Assembly: GCA_017609945.1 (NCBI GenBank)
Contig: JAFCCZ010000001.1
Span: 1-40,068 of the forward strand
Origin: Candidatus Iainarchaeum sp.
GTDB lineage: Archaea; Iainarchaeota; Iainarchaeia; Iainarchaeales; GCA-2688035
Length of the DNA: 40,068 nt
Direction: 5' to 3'
Made by a program: the position numbers and the translations under genes. The notes under the pieces were generated by a model. That model saw only the letters and a program-made list of their open reading frames with translations, searched no databases and was not told the origin of the DNA. Below are positions 15,890-24,101 of the stretch, one piece after another (positions within the stretch are counted from its first letter, which is position 1; each line of letters starts with the position of its first letter).

Positions 15890-18800
15890 TTAACCTTCCC
15901 ATGCACGGAGAACCCGCTTGAGCTTCTGGGTTTTTACCTCATCCTTTTTCTTTCGCTTGAAGCGGACTGCGAAGACGAGAAGCCCTGCGGCAATTATTGG
16001 CAAGAGGAAAATTGGAAGTGGTTGAAGGGGGGCAAGGGAGAGCATTCCAACAGCGGTCCTTGAAAGGGTTATTGATCGAAGGAAATCCTTGCTCTTTAGT
16101 GCAAGCTCGCTTTCCTCAAGCATTGCAATGGCTTGCTCGCCAGGGTTGTTTCTGTTGAAAAGGTTTGCGGCAGAGTTGAAGCTTGAGAATGCGTCCTCCT
16201 CCAAATGCTTAAGAGAATTAGACAGTTCGCTATCTATAGCAAGGGCTTTTTCCTCTTTTTTGGTGAGCTCGGCAGCAAAGCCTTCAGCAAGCGAAAGCGC
16301 TTCTGAGTAGCTTTTGGCATTGTAAAGCGAACTGAATTCGTTAAACTTTTCCTTAAGGCTTGGTGAAAGAAACTGCTCTATCTCCAGGCCAATTCCATCC
16401 AGTCTTGAAAGGCTTGTTGGAGAAACATACTTTGCCTTGATTATGTCCATCTCTTGAACGCTTTCAAGCAAAGCGGTTAATTGAATAATCTTTGAGGGAA
16501 TGGAAAAAAACAAAAGCGAATTTAGGGCGTCAATTCTTTTTGCGGTGGAATCAAGCCTTTCCATAGCTTCAGCACCAGGGGCCCCTGAGAACGTTTGTTC
16601 TTTCTTTTCCACGGCCTCGGGCAAGCTGATTGGTTTGAGAAGATTAAATTCTACTTCAAGCTCGTCCAATGATTCCCCTATTGCAGCAAGCTCGTTTATT
16701 TTTTCCCTGCTCTCAAAAAAGCTTTCCTGGAAATAGGAAAGCTTTTCAAACTGGGATTGGGCTTTGCCGCTGATTTCTTCGGACCGGGAAGTTGAAAGTG
16801 ATTGGGCACGGTCTCTCTGGGATTCAAGCTGCTGCTGCCAAAAAGAGGCAATGTCCTCAACTTCAAGAAGCAAAAAGAAGTAGTAGGACTCCTGGCCAGG
16901 GAAAAGGGTATCCGGCCAAAAGGCGATATTTTTGCCTGAAAGAGTGTTAAATTTCACGTCTTTTCCGCTTTCGTCAACAAATTCCATCACGGTTATAGTG
17001 TTTCCTGTTATTTCCAGCGGAACTGTTATCTGCACATTTTCAAGGGGGATAGGGAGGTTGTTTGCGGCAGATAGCTTAAAGCGGTATATCGTATTGGTTT
17101 CAGTTACCTTGCTTGATTCCAGAAGCTCGGTTTCAAGAGAGATTGGATTTTGCACGGAAAAGTAAAACAAAATCTCTTCCCCGTTGGAAACGTTCTCCAA
17201 ATCAAGTGAGACAACATTTCCTTGCTTCAGGAAACCAAGAGACCTTTCCTTGAAGTAGGCCCTCACATCTTTTGTTTCAAGTGGGCTGTCCAAAAGCAGA
17301 ATTTCTGCCCTGAGCTTTGAGATTGCGACATCGGAATTTATTGAAATAGTTTTCTTAAAAACTGCCTGGAAGCGGTCAACGCTCAAAAGTTCAGTGTGTT
17401 CCGTGAAAGAAGTTTCAACAACGCTCGCAAAGTCAAGAACTGTGAGACCGGGAGGAAGGTGTGAAACGGTTATGAAAACATCGCTTCCTGAAACTCTTGC
17501 AGAGGTTACGTGTGAGGGAGCCTCAATAAGGCCACCAAGCTCAAAACCCAGTGGAAAAACTAATGTGTGTTCTCCCTGCAAATCAAATCCTGCGGGATTT
17601 TCAATGACAAGCCGTGCAACTGCCTTGGAGCGTTCCCCAAGCACAGGGATGGAATCCTGAACAATTTTTGCGGAAAAACTTTCGGCAAGGGCATTGCTAA
17701 TGGAGGAGAAAAGAAGGCTGTTAATCTCAAATTCGAGGCGGTCCAGTTGCAGTTCAATTTCTGGAAGAGCGGGCAGAGCAATTTCAAGGACCACGTCGTT
17801 TTCTGTGAAATATTTCTCAAGACCGGAAAGCTTTTTGGAAAGGGCGGTTAAATCTTTTTCTTCAACGGCATTTGGGAAACTGCTTTTCAGTGCAGTAATG
17901 TCCTGAAATGCCTTTCTGCAGGAAAGGTATTTTTGGAAAACGCTCTGCAGAGAATTATCATTGCGAAGGAAATTGCCTAAATCCCCTTCAAGGATTCTGC
18001 AGAAATGATTTAGGCTTGAAATGTTTTCCTCTGACGGCTTTATTGATTTGATTGCCTCAAAACGCCTTGCAAAATCTGATAAATCAAACTCTGAAGCAGG
18101 TAAAAGAATTGCTTGAACTTTGGCCATGCACTCCTCAAAAGAGGCGTTTTCGGAAGCTGTAAAAGAATAAAAATCGCTTAAGGCAAGCTGCAACGAATCA
18201 AACTCAAGCAAAACGTCTCTGCAGATGGGGAGGGATTTTCCACTGTCCGCCTTGTTGAAAAGCCCTATCTTGAATTTAATTCTTGCCCTGAGGTCGCTTG
18301 CGGTGGATGCAGCGCTTTCAGGAAACTCCAGATCGGAAACAGAGGTGCTTATTTGGGCTATTCTTTCCCTGCAAATTGCTGCCGTTCCTTCAATAAACTC
18401 TGTTGAAAGATAGTGAATGTTTTCGTTCAAGAGCTCTGAGTTGGAAACAAGTTCCTTAAGCCGGGCTGCCTTCTTTCCCAAAGAAAGCTCGTTCAAAAAG
18501 CTTGCCCTCTGCAGTTTAAAAAACTCTGACTTAAGCGCGCCCAATTCCGCGTTTGCTTTTTCGTTAAATCCTGACAGGTTTTGGATTCCAAAGCGTTGCG
18601 CCTCAATTGAGCTGTCCTTCCCAAGAAGGGAGTAAATGCTTTGGAAAAGGCCCTGGTCAGAACTTGCAAAAGATTTGGCGGAGAGCTCCGCAATCCCTAA
18701 TTCGGTTTCGGTAAAGTTTTCCTGCAACTTCTGTTCCAGCTCAGTGTTTCTTTGTATTAGACCAGCTCTATTCCGCGCATTTGCCTTAACCAGAAGGGCA

Positions 18801-19675
18801 AACCTTTCAGCAGAGCTGTTCTCCGTCCCGCAGAGGCCGCTGTAAATCTGAAAGAATTCAAAGGACGGAAATTCGGGCAGAACCAGTGCGGCCTGCCTTA
18901 GCTTAAGCAGTTGGTTTAAGTAAGTGATAAATGAATCAATCGCGTCGCTGAGGAAAGGGAGTTCAAGTGAATGGGATTTTGCCTCCTCTGAAACAAATTT
19001 ACCCTTGCCCTCAAGCAGGTCAAGCAAATTCTTTTCCTGGACTATTTTTGAGGAAAAGCCGGTTCTGCCAACAAGCTGTTGAAAAGCGTGGATGTTATCC
19101 AAATAATACCCGGCAAAAGTTTGCGGGCCAGATTTGCCTGACTCCAAATCGTTGAGGTTGTTGTTTATTGCCACAAAGGAATCAAAAAGCGGCTCCTCGG
19201 TAATTAATTCAACGTCTTCCCTTTCAAGATCCTGTTTTTCAAAAAGAACAAACGAAAAAGCGTTTTCAAAGGCCGAATCAGAGTGCTTAAAGGCCATTCT
19301 GAGTGAATGATTTAGTTCATTTATGTGAACGGGAATGCTGCCAGTGTTTTGCAGTGAAGAGCAAGCCTGCTTTATTGCCAAAACACTCTTGTTTGCCTTA
19401 TTGAAGTAAAGCCAGCTTGCCGCAAGATTGTTTTTGAATGAGTAAATCTCTTCCCTTGGCTTGGAAGAGAAAACAGTTTCGTTAAATCCAAAGAATTCCT
19501 GCTCAACCTTTGCAAAACACTCCTGCTGGCTTTCACAGCGAGGGACGTGTGCATAGGCCCTACTACTAAGCTCAATGCACTTTTGCCTCTGTTGAATTGA
19601 AAGTTCAGAGCTAATGCAACCGCTGAAGGAAAGCAGAACCAGTATAACAATTGCAAGTATTGTTTTGCTAAGCAT
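15890..19675 (-). CDS. giant lipoprotein, helical, with C-terminal membrane anchor
   Basis: Protein of 1,261 residues starting at ATG 19673-19675; the longer frame upstream lacks any start signal. The lipobox LVLLSFSGC (about residues 13-21) predicts lipid anchoring. The next ~640 residues are largely helical and rich in Glu, Leu, Ser, Phe and Lys, with sparse Cys. A beta-rich block follows at about 680-980, where three or four Ig-like beta domains are plausible (LGERSKAVARLVIENPAGF, LPIPLENVQITVPLEITGN). Then comes another helical region. A transmembrane helix (LPIFLLPIIAAGLLVFAV) and a basic tail close the chain. Lipid at one end and a helix at the other would hold both ends at the membrane and arch the middle outward. 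Not recognised; a large envelope structural or sensing protein is one possibility. Confidence 0.78.
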   Translation of the reverse strand: MLSKTILAIVILVLLSFSGCISSELSIQQRQKCIELSSRAYAHVPRCESQQECFAKVEQEFFGFNETVFSSKPREEIYSFKNNLAASWLYFNKANKSVLAIKQACSSLQNTGSIPVHINELNHSLRMAFKHSDSAFENAFSFVLFEKQDLEREDVELITEEPLFDSFVAINNNLNDLESGKSGPQTFAGYYLDNIHAFQQLVGRTGFSSKIVQEKNLLDLLEGKGKFVSEEAKSHSLELPFLSDAIDSFITYLNQLLKLRQAALVLPEFPSFEFFQIYSGLCGTENSSAERFALLVKANARNRAGLIQRNTELEQKLQENFTETELGIAELSAKSFASSDQGLFQSIYSLLGKDSSIEAQRFGIQNLSGFNEKANAELGALKSEFFKLQRASFLNELSLGKKAARLKELVSNSELLNENIHYLSTEFIEGTAAICRERIAQISTSVSDLEFPESAASTASDLRARIKFKIGLFNKADSGKSLPICRDVLLEFDSLQLALSDFYSFTASENASFEECMAKVQAILLPASEFDLSDFARRFEAIKSIKPSEENISSLNHFCRILEGDLGNFLRNDNSLQSVFQKYLSCRKAFQDITALKSSFPNAVEEKDLTALSKKLSGLEKYFTENDVVLEIALPALPEIELQLDRLEFEINSLLFSSISNALAESFSAKIVQDSIPVLGERSKAVARLVIENPAGFDLQGEHTLVFPLGFELGGLIEAPSHVTSARVSGSDVFITVSHLPPGLTVLDFASVVETSFTEHTELLSVDRFQAVFKKTISINSDVAISKLRAEILLLDSPLETKDVRAYFKERSLGFLKQGNVVSLDLENVSNGEEILFYFSVQNPISLETELLESSKVTETNTIYRFKLSAANNLPIPLENVQITVPLEITGNTITVMEFVDESGKDVKFNTLSGKNIAFWPDTLFPGQESYYFFLLLEVEDIASFWQQQLESQRDRAQSLSTSRSEEISGKAQSQFEKLSYFQESFFESREKINELAAIGESLDELEVEFNLLKPISLPEAVEKKEQTFSGAPGAEAMERLDSTAKRIDALNSLLFFSIPSKIIQLTALLESVQEMDIIKAKYVSPTSLSRLDGIGLEIEQFLSPSLKEKFNEFSSLYNAKSYSEALSLAEGFAAELTKKEEKALAIDSELSNSLKHLEEDAFSSFNSAANLFNRNNPGEQAIAMLEESELALKSKDFLRSITLSRTAVGMLSLAPLQPLPIFLLPIIAAGLLVFAVRFKRKKKDEVKTQKLKRVLRAWEG

Positions 19676-19764
19676 AATTGAGACACGAAAGAAAAAATTT
19701 ATTAAGCGCAGCAGCAATTCGACAAAAAGCGAATATTAAAATAGTTTCACTTCCAGTTTCTATA

Positions 19765-20415
19765 ATGGCTCGGAGAAAGCGCGGGGAGCAAAAAGGCCCG
19801 AGGCCGAAGAGAGCGAGGCGCTTAATTAAGCTAAAGATGAACCTGCTCTCTTTTTCCAAAAAAAGTTCGACGAGATTGCTTTCCACGTTTATTGGAAGGC
19901 CTGCGCTAACAAAACGCATATTTGCAAAGAATAAAGATTTAGAATCAATTATGTTTTACAGTGGCAATCTGGCATTTGTAAGTCGGGAAGAAGTTAAAGT
20001 AATGGGCGGGAAATGGAAAAATAGGCCGATTCCTCAAAGCCTTAAGCGCTTTCGCATATTTACGAGGGAAGAGATTGAATCATTGAGAGAAAACATGAGA
20101 AATGTAGGCAGGGGAGGAATGACTGTTAAAAAGGTAGAAGCAAAGTATACTGAAATGTGCAAAGAAAAAGAGAGAGTGCTGGATATTGCACACGCTGATC
20201 CCAATCTTACAGCCTATCTCTTCAAGGAAGCGCGGCAGGCAATAGAAGCGGACCCAAGAATACGAAAGATAGTTATTGAAGCTATAGAGTCCACAATAAG
20301 AAGTGAAGAAAAATCGCACTTTTTTGGATTTAGATTAAAAACTGGGAAACTTGCCCATATCGATGCTACCAGAGACGGCCGCGGTGGTTGGACATTCCGC
20401 AAGCGTATTTCCTAA
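19765..20415 (+). CDS. basic protein of unknown function
   Basis: Protein of 216 residues, not recognised. It starts at ATG 19765 after an AT-rich stretch (tattaaaatag at 19734-19744), which suits leaderless transcription; an in-frame extension to 19678 has no signal and overlaps the divergent lipoprotein start. The first 25 residues are strongly basic (MARRKRGEQKGPRPKRARR). The middle is mixed, with a KVMGGKWKNRPIP segment. The last third is a regular alternation of charged helices (FKEARQAIEADPRIRKIVIEAIE) ending in KLAHIDATRDGRGGWTF. There is no signal peptide, so it is cytoplasmic and possibly RNA- or DNA-binding (inference). It sits 39 bases before the AMMECR1 gene. Codon use looks more A/T-rich than its neighbours by eye, so recent acquisition is possible. 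Confidence 0.65.
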   Translation: MARRKRGEQKGPRPKRARRLIKLKMNLLSFSKKSSTRLLSTFIGRPALTKRIFAKNKDLESIMFYSGNLAFVSREEVKVMGGKWKNRPIPQSLKRFRIFTREEIESLRENMRNVGRGGMTVKKVEAKYTEMCKEKERVLDIAHADPNLTAYLFKEARQAIEADPRIRKIVIEAIESTIRSEEKSHFFGFRLKTGKLAHIDATRDGRGGWTFRKRIS

Positions 20416-20454
20416 AAGAAACTGTAAAAAACTCTTTCGTTGAAATGTTTTAAT

Positions 20455-21054
20455 ATGAACGAAAAATTTTCATTAAAGGACGGGTCAGAGCTTATAGCTC
20501 TTGCGCGAAAGAGTATTAGATACACTTCGGCAAGCGGCAAAAAGCTGAGTGAGAAAACTGGGAAGAAAAGGCTTTTGGAGAAAAGGGGCTGCTTTGTAAC
20601 GCTCAACACTTTTCCTGACAGGGAATTAAGGGGCTGTATTGGATTCCCCTACCCCATACTGCCAGTTTGGAGTGCGATAATTGAGGGAGCGGTACAGGCC
20701 GCTTTCAACGACCCAAGGTTTCCAAAGCTGCAGGCAAGCGAGCTTGACAAGGTTGTGCTGGAGATAAGCATTCTGACTCTTCCTGAAGAAATTACCGGGG
20801 GAAAAAGCGGAATTGCTGAAGATATTATTGTAGGAAAAGACGGGCTTATAGTTAAGAAAGGGGGCCACTCGGGACTGCTACTTCCGCAGGTTGCAAGCGA
20901 GTACAGCTGGAGCCCGGAAACGTTCTTGGATGAGTGCTGTAGAAAAGCAAGTATTATACCGGGAAGCTGGCGGCAGGCAGGGTGTTCAGTGTTCAAGTTC
21001 CAGGCGCAGATTTTTTCAGAGAAAGAACCAGACGGAGAAGTTGAAGAACATTAG
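20455..21054 (+). CDS. AMMECR1-domain protein (TIGR00296 family)
   Basis: Protein of 199 residues from ATG 20455. The family core is clear: a GCFVTLN strand, the signature ELRGCIGFPYP near residue 58, AAFNDPRFP around residue 85, then LEISILTLPEEI, and IIVGKDGLIVKKGG toward the end. The WSPETFLDECCRKA segment is the conserved C-terminal helix. AMMECR1 proteins are found in all archaea, often beside or fused to MEMO and radical SAM proteins, and their molecular function is unknown. No MEMO or partner radical SAM gene is adjacent here, although Taw1 lies two genes downstream on the other strand. It ends eight bases from a convergent small membrane protein gene. Confidence 0.9.
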   Translation: MNEKFSLKDGSELIALARKSIRYTSASGKKLSEKTGKKRLLEKRGCFVTLNTFPDRELRGCIGFPYPILPVWSAIIEGAVQAAFNDPRFPKLQASELDKVVLEISILTLPEEITGGKSGIAEDIIVGKDGLIVKKGGHSGLLLPQVASEYSWSPETFLDECCRKASIIPGSWRQAGCSVFKFQAQIFSEKEPDGEVEEH

Positions 21055-21062
21055 CTTGCAGG

Positions 21063-21335
21063 TTAACCCTGCTGGCGGTAAAGCCCTAAATTGCGCTCGC
21101 ACTCTTTTAAGAGCGTGTTCAAATCATCATTTTGCTGGTAGCAGGCATTATTTTCTTCGTCCAGAACTAAAACTTGTGTTTTGCAGAAGCGCAAATCGTC
21201 AATGCACTCGTCTGAGAGAAGCGGCTCAAGGTAATAGTGCTGGACAAGCATTCCGACAAATATTCCAAACAGTATGAGGAAGAAGGTGATAATTCTCTTG
21301 CTTGACCAGAACTTTCTTGCAACCTTTTCAGCCAC
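21063..21335 (-). CDS. small single-span membrane protein
   Basis: Protein of 90 residues from GTG 21335, one base after the stop of the Taw1 gene; the alternative upstream frame overlaps that gene over 170 bases and is a shadow. A short basic cytoplasmic start (VAEKVARKFWSSKR) precedes one helix (IITFFLILFGIFVGMLV). The rest, about 50 residues with three Cys and an acidic helical pattern, would lie outside. GGGATTGAT upstream of the start serves as a poor ribosome site. Coupling to Taw1 is probably translational. Not recognised; it could be a small envelope protein with coiled-coil tendency. The reading frame is clean to its stop, nine bases from AMMECR1. Confidence 0.6.
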   Translation of the reverse strand: MAEKVARKFWSSKRIITFFLILFGIFVGMLVQHYYLEPLLSDECIDDLRFCKTQVLVLDEENNACYQQNDDLNTLLKECERNLGLYRQQG

Positions 21336-21336
21336 G

Positions 21337-22278
21337 TTAATCAATCCCTGTTTTCTTTTTACCGCTTGAAAGCAAAACCACACGGGAGGGTTTGCTTTCT
21401 CCAGCAATAGTATAACCAAGGTGCTTATTAATTTTTTCTGCAAACTCCAAAACCTGGGGGTGAAAAGGCATGTTTTCCTCCAAAAGGCGTTGCCTTGAGT
21501 ATCCAATAAACATGTATGCCTTTACCTCTAAAAAATCGGGTCGCGCCTTTTCGATGAGAGAGGCAAATTCCTTTTCGTGATTCATGTTCAGGCCGTTGAT
21601 TGCTGTAATGCGAATTGCTTTCCTAGTTTTAATTGAGGGCATTGCCTCAAGGGAAGTATTGATTTTTTCCCAGGAGCCCTTAATTGAGGGGGCATTGATT
21701 TTGCGGTGAAGTCCTTCATTCGGGGCCTCAAGCGAAAGGTAAAGCTGGGTTGGCTTGAGCTTGGAGAACATTTCAGTGTCAAGACCGTTGGAAACAACGA
21801 ATGATGTGAAGCCGTTCTTCTTGTATTCTTTCACGAGCTCAGGGAGTTTGGGGTAGAGAGTGGGTTCGCCCGCAAGGGAAATGGCCACCTGGTTTGGGTT
21901 CATCACCTCCTCAAGCTTTTTCTCCCCAATTTGCTCTCTCAGAGCACCGTATCCTGAAAGGAGAACGCGCTGCTTTGCAATGCTCTCCCCAACAATCTCC
22001 CTTGGTTCAGAGAAATCATTGGGAAAGGGCTCTGGTTTGGTTAGGGGACGCCAGCAAAACTGGCAATTCTGCTGGCACCATGCAACTGCCGGAGTCATCT
22101 GGAGGCAGCGGTGGGATTGAATTCCGTAAAACTTTTGCTTGTAGCAAACCTGGCCTTTGGTGAGAGAGGCCTTGGTCCAGTGGCAGAGCTTGGAAGCTGA
22201 GTGGCCATAGAGACCATAGTGCTGCCTCTTGAGCATTGAAATTGTTTGCTTTGGGATATAGTGTTCTGGGGCCTTCAT
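21337..22278 (-). CDS. taw1: 4-demethylwyosine synthase, radical SAM (Taw1/TYW1)
   Basis: Protein of 313 residues. It makes the tricyclic base of wyosine derivatives at position 37 of tRNA-Phe by joining pyruvate-derived carbons to N1-methylguanosine. Cysteines cluster as CYKQKFYGIQSHRC, then CQQNCQFCWRP: one set belongs to the radical SAM cluster (CQQNCQFC in the form CxxxCxxC) and an earlier set to the second iron-sulfur cluster that binds pyruvate. AISLAGEPTLYPKL is the family's GEPT motif. The length suits the archaeal form, which lacks the flavodoxin domain of eukaryotic TYW1. The start ATG 22276-22278 is preceded 17-28 bases upstream by TTTAAATATTTG, so it is leaderless; a TTG two codons upstream was rejected. 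A downstream small membrane gene is coupled. Confidence 0.93.
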   Translation of the reverse strand: MKAPEHYIPKQTISMLKRQHYGLYGHSASKLCHWTKASLTKGQVCYKQKFYGIQSHRCLQMTPAVAWCQQNCQFCWRPLTKPEPFPNDFSEPREIVGESIAKQRVLLSGYGALREQIGEKKLEEVMNPNQVAISLAGEPTLYPKLPELVKEYKKNGFTSFVVSNGLDTEMFSKLKPTQLYLSLEAPNEGLHRKINAPSIKGSWEKINTSLEAMPSIKTRKAIRITAINGLNMNHEKEFASLIEKARPDFLEVKAYMFIGYSRQRLLEENMPFHPQVLEFAEKINKHLGYTIAGESKPSRVVLLSSGKKKTGID

Positions 22279-22294
22279 ATTCAAAAGAAAAGGG

Positions 22295-22306
22295 CAAATA
22301 TTTAAA
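22295..22306 (-). promoter_or_regulatory. TATA box for the Taw1 gene
   Basis: The minus-strand element TTTAAATATTTG ends 17 bases before the ATG, so transcription should start at or next to the start codon. It is identical to the element before the proteasome beta gene. Confidence 0.6.
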
Positions 22307-22338
22307 AAAACCCTTTATGTAGAATTGCTTTTCGCGAT

Positions 22339-22395
22339 AAATTTATAAAGAAGTTAGGCTTTTATCTATTAGAATTCTAAAAGGTTAACGGGTGA
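22339..22395 (+). promoter_or_regulatory. promoter and ribosome site for the PRC-barrel gene
   Basis: The TATA-like AAATTTATAAAG at 22339-22350 predicts a start near 22375. A GGTGA ribosome site lies at 22391-22395, seven bases before ATG 22403. This short leader contrasts with the leaderless Taw1 promoter facing the other way, whose TATA box lies 30-40 bases to the left. Confidence 0.55.
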
Positions 22396-22402
22396 AATAG
22401 GA

Positions 22403-22681
22403 ATGTACAAATACACTATCGCAAGGCAGCTTGCAACAAAGAAGGTAATAACCAATAGGGGGGACGAGGTCGGAAAGCTTTCAGACCTTATGATTGACGA
22501 GAACAACGGCGAGATAGAGCACCTTCTCGTTGAACTTGACAGGGACAGCAAGTTCCTAAAAAGGATTAGTTCAAAGGACCGCGTAATAAAAATCCCATAT
22601 TCTGCGGTAACAGCTGTAAGCGACGTATTCATAGTAGACGAAAGAGAGATAGAGGAAGCAGAGACGGCAGAGGAAAAGTAA
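22403..22681 (+). CDS. PRC-barrel domain protein
   Basis: Protein of 92 residues, essentially one PRC-barrel domain. The pattern RGDEVGKLSDLMIDENNGEIEHLLVEL and the later strand KIPYSAVTAVSDVFIV match the short archaeal PRC-barrel family, with an acidic tail (EREIEEAETAEEK). In other organisms PRC barrels occur in photosynthetic reaction centres, RNA processing factors and, in archaea, in CdpB-type cell-division proteins; the exact role here is not determined. It has a strong GGTGA ribosome site and its own promoter, and stands alone, convergent to the Rqc2 homolog with a 40-base gap. The family is secure and the function is not. Confidence 0.87.
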   Translation: MYKYTIARQLATKKVITNRGDEVGKLSDLMIDENNGEIEHLLVELDRDSKFLKRISSKDRVIKIPYSAVTAVSDVFIVDEREIEEAETAEEK

Positions 22682-22721
22682 ACCTCTGCAACTCCTTTGC
22701 CTTTTCCGGCCAAAACAGATA

Positions 22722-23819
22722 CTAATTCCTGAGCTTAACCACAAGCTTCTTGTTCTTCAAATCAATTTCCTTTAATTCAAAACCAAGCTCTGACAACTTA
22801 TACATAATTTCTTTTTTATTAATTTTGCCCCCTGAAAAAGCCCTGGCCAGCTCAATGGCCTGGCTGATGGCCTGGTAGTTTGCGTAAATTGCCTCAGCGG
22901 CCTGCCTTGAATCCACCGCCTTGCCCTCAAAGACCCCTTTTGACTTGAGCTGTGCATTGAGGTTTTTCTCAAGCTTGTCCTCTTTGGGGGATTTTTTTGG
23001 CTGATCGCGCTTCTGGACAAAATCCTTGGAGAAGAATTCATCTACTGCTCCGTTGAGGGAAGGAACCGGTTCAAAATCTGGAAGAGAGGATGCTTTGAAG
23101 GGAAGCAGCCGTTCGTTGGAAATGCCTGGCTTTAGCTTTTTCAAATCAACTGAGTAAATTGCCTTGAGTTCTGAGAGAAGCCTTTTCAGTTTGGAATCAG
23201 ACAATTTGGGCGCAGAAAGGGTTTTCTCAACACCCGCCCTAATGCAGGCTTCCTCGCCTGCAAAGGGGGCAATGTTTAATGAGGAGACAAGGGTTCTAAT
23301 GCAATCGGAGCTGGAAGAGGAAAAAATCTTTTTGAGCTCCGCAAGTGAGACCTCGGAGGGGTTCAGGCCCTTTGAGGAAGGGAACTTGTAGGGCTGGCCC
23401 TTTGAGATTTTCCTGTCCTTCCACTGTTCCTTGCGGTAAGCCGAAACAATTTCCATTTCCTTTGTGGTTAAGATAAGATTGCCCTTTGCAAAGAGCTCCA
23501 GCACGAGAAAGTACTCATCAAATTCAAGCAGGGTGATTCTGTCAAGGGAGTGCTGCTTGAGGGAAAGAATCTTTTTGTTGGAAAGGCGCTTGCGGAGGAA
23601 TGCCCCAAACCCCGAGGTGGTTTGTTTGGCTGGCAGGGAGTAAGAGGTAACGAAGAATGCGTTTGGGGTAATGATTAGGTCTTTGGTGCCCTGCCTTGTC
23701 TGAAGCTTTAGCTTCAGCCAGTTGTTTGATAGTTCCTGCACCTTGCGAAGAATGCTGTCCTCAATCAGGGGGGAGAGCTCTGCGATCTCGTAAGCCAGGG
23801 AAATGTTTGGGATTTGCAT
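22722..23819 (-). CDS. Rqc2/NEMF (NFACT) homolog lacking the NFACT-R domain
   Basis: Protein of 365 residues. NFACT proteins bind 60S/50S subunits stalled with peptidyl-tRNA and recruit tRNA for C-terminal tailing. The NFACT-N domain covers about residues 1-180 (LRKVQELSNNWLKLKL, then DLIITPNAFFVTSY and LEFDEYFLVLELFAKGNLILTT). A helix-hairpin-helix-like part follows (IAPFAGEEACIRAG). The first coiled-coil arm runs from about residue 270 (LEKNLNAQLKSKG... AIYANYQAISQAIELARA). The chain ends at the beta strands EIDLKNKKLVVKLRN, just where full-length proteins of 500-700 residues would enter the C-terminal NFACT-R domain. No NFACT-R sequence lies in any frame downstream (40 bases to the convergent gene). 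It is thus a natural short form, a truncation, or half of a split system. Confidence 0.85.
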   Translation of the reverse strand: MQIPNISLAYEIAELSPLIEDSILRKVQELSNNWLKLKLQTRQGTKDLIITPNAFFVTSYSLPAKQTTSGFGAFLRKRLSNKKILSLKQHSLDRITLLEFDEYFLVLELFAKGNLILTTKEMEIVSAYRKEQWKDRKISKGQPYKFPSSKGLNPSEVSLAELKKIFSSSSSDCIRTLVSSLNIAPFAGEEACIRAGVEKTLSAPKLSDSKLKRLLSELKAIYSVDLKKLKPGISNERLLPFKASSLPDFEPVPSLNGAVDEFFSKDFVQKRDQPKKSPKEDKLEKNLNAQLKSKGVFEGKAVDSRQAAEAIYANYQAISQAIELARAFSGGKINKKEIMYKLSELGFELKEIDLKNKKLVVKLRN

Positions 23820-23892
23820 AGAAAAGAGTTAAGGAAAAGTTAGTTTAAATAGTTAAGGGAGTCCCCCTAAAACATTAAACCGTCCGAATTTT

Positions 23893-24099
23893 TTAGAACG
23901 GCAAGCTTGGCGGGCCTTCACCGTTTTCCGCGTCAGGCAATTGGGGCATTGGTGGCTGGCCACAGTCAGCCGGGCAACTCTGCTCTGTTTCGCCTGCGTC
24001 ACAGATTCCATTGCCACAAGACTGTTGGATTGGGCCAACGCATCCGCTTAAGAGCAAGGCAATTGCCAGCACAGCGATTAAAACAATTTTTTTATTCAT
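23893..24099 (-). CDS. small lipoprotein with one CGNGIC repeat
   Basis: Protein of 68 residues. The lipobox LAIALLLSGC places the lipid-bearing Cys near residue 20. After a short linker comes one CGNGICDAGETEQSCPADCG repeat, then a Pro-rich tail ending LPF. It starts two bases after the stop of the 1,291-residue gene, with GGAGG about seven bases before the ATG, so both are co-transcribed. The repeat also occurs in the larger partner, hinting that the two interact or are processed alike. The function is unknown. Confidence 0.72.
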   Translation of the reverse strand: MNKKIVLIAVLAIALLLSGCVGPIQQSCGNGICDAGETEQSCPADCGQPPMPQLPDAENGEGPPSLPF

Positions 24100-24101
24100 C
24101 T

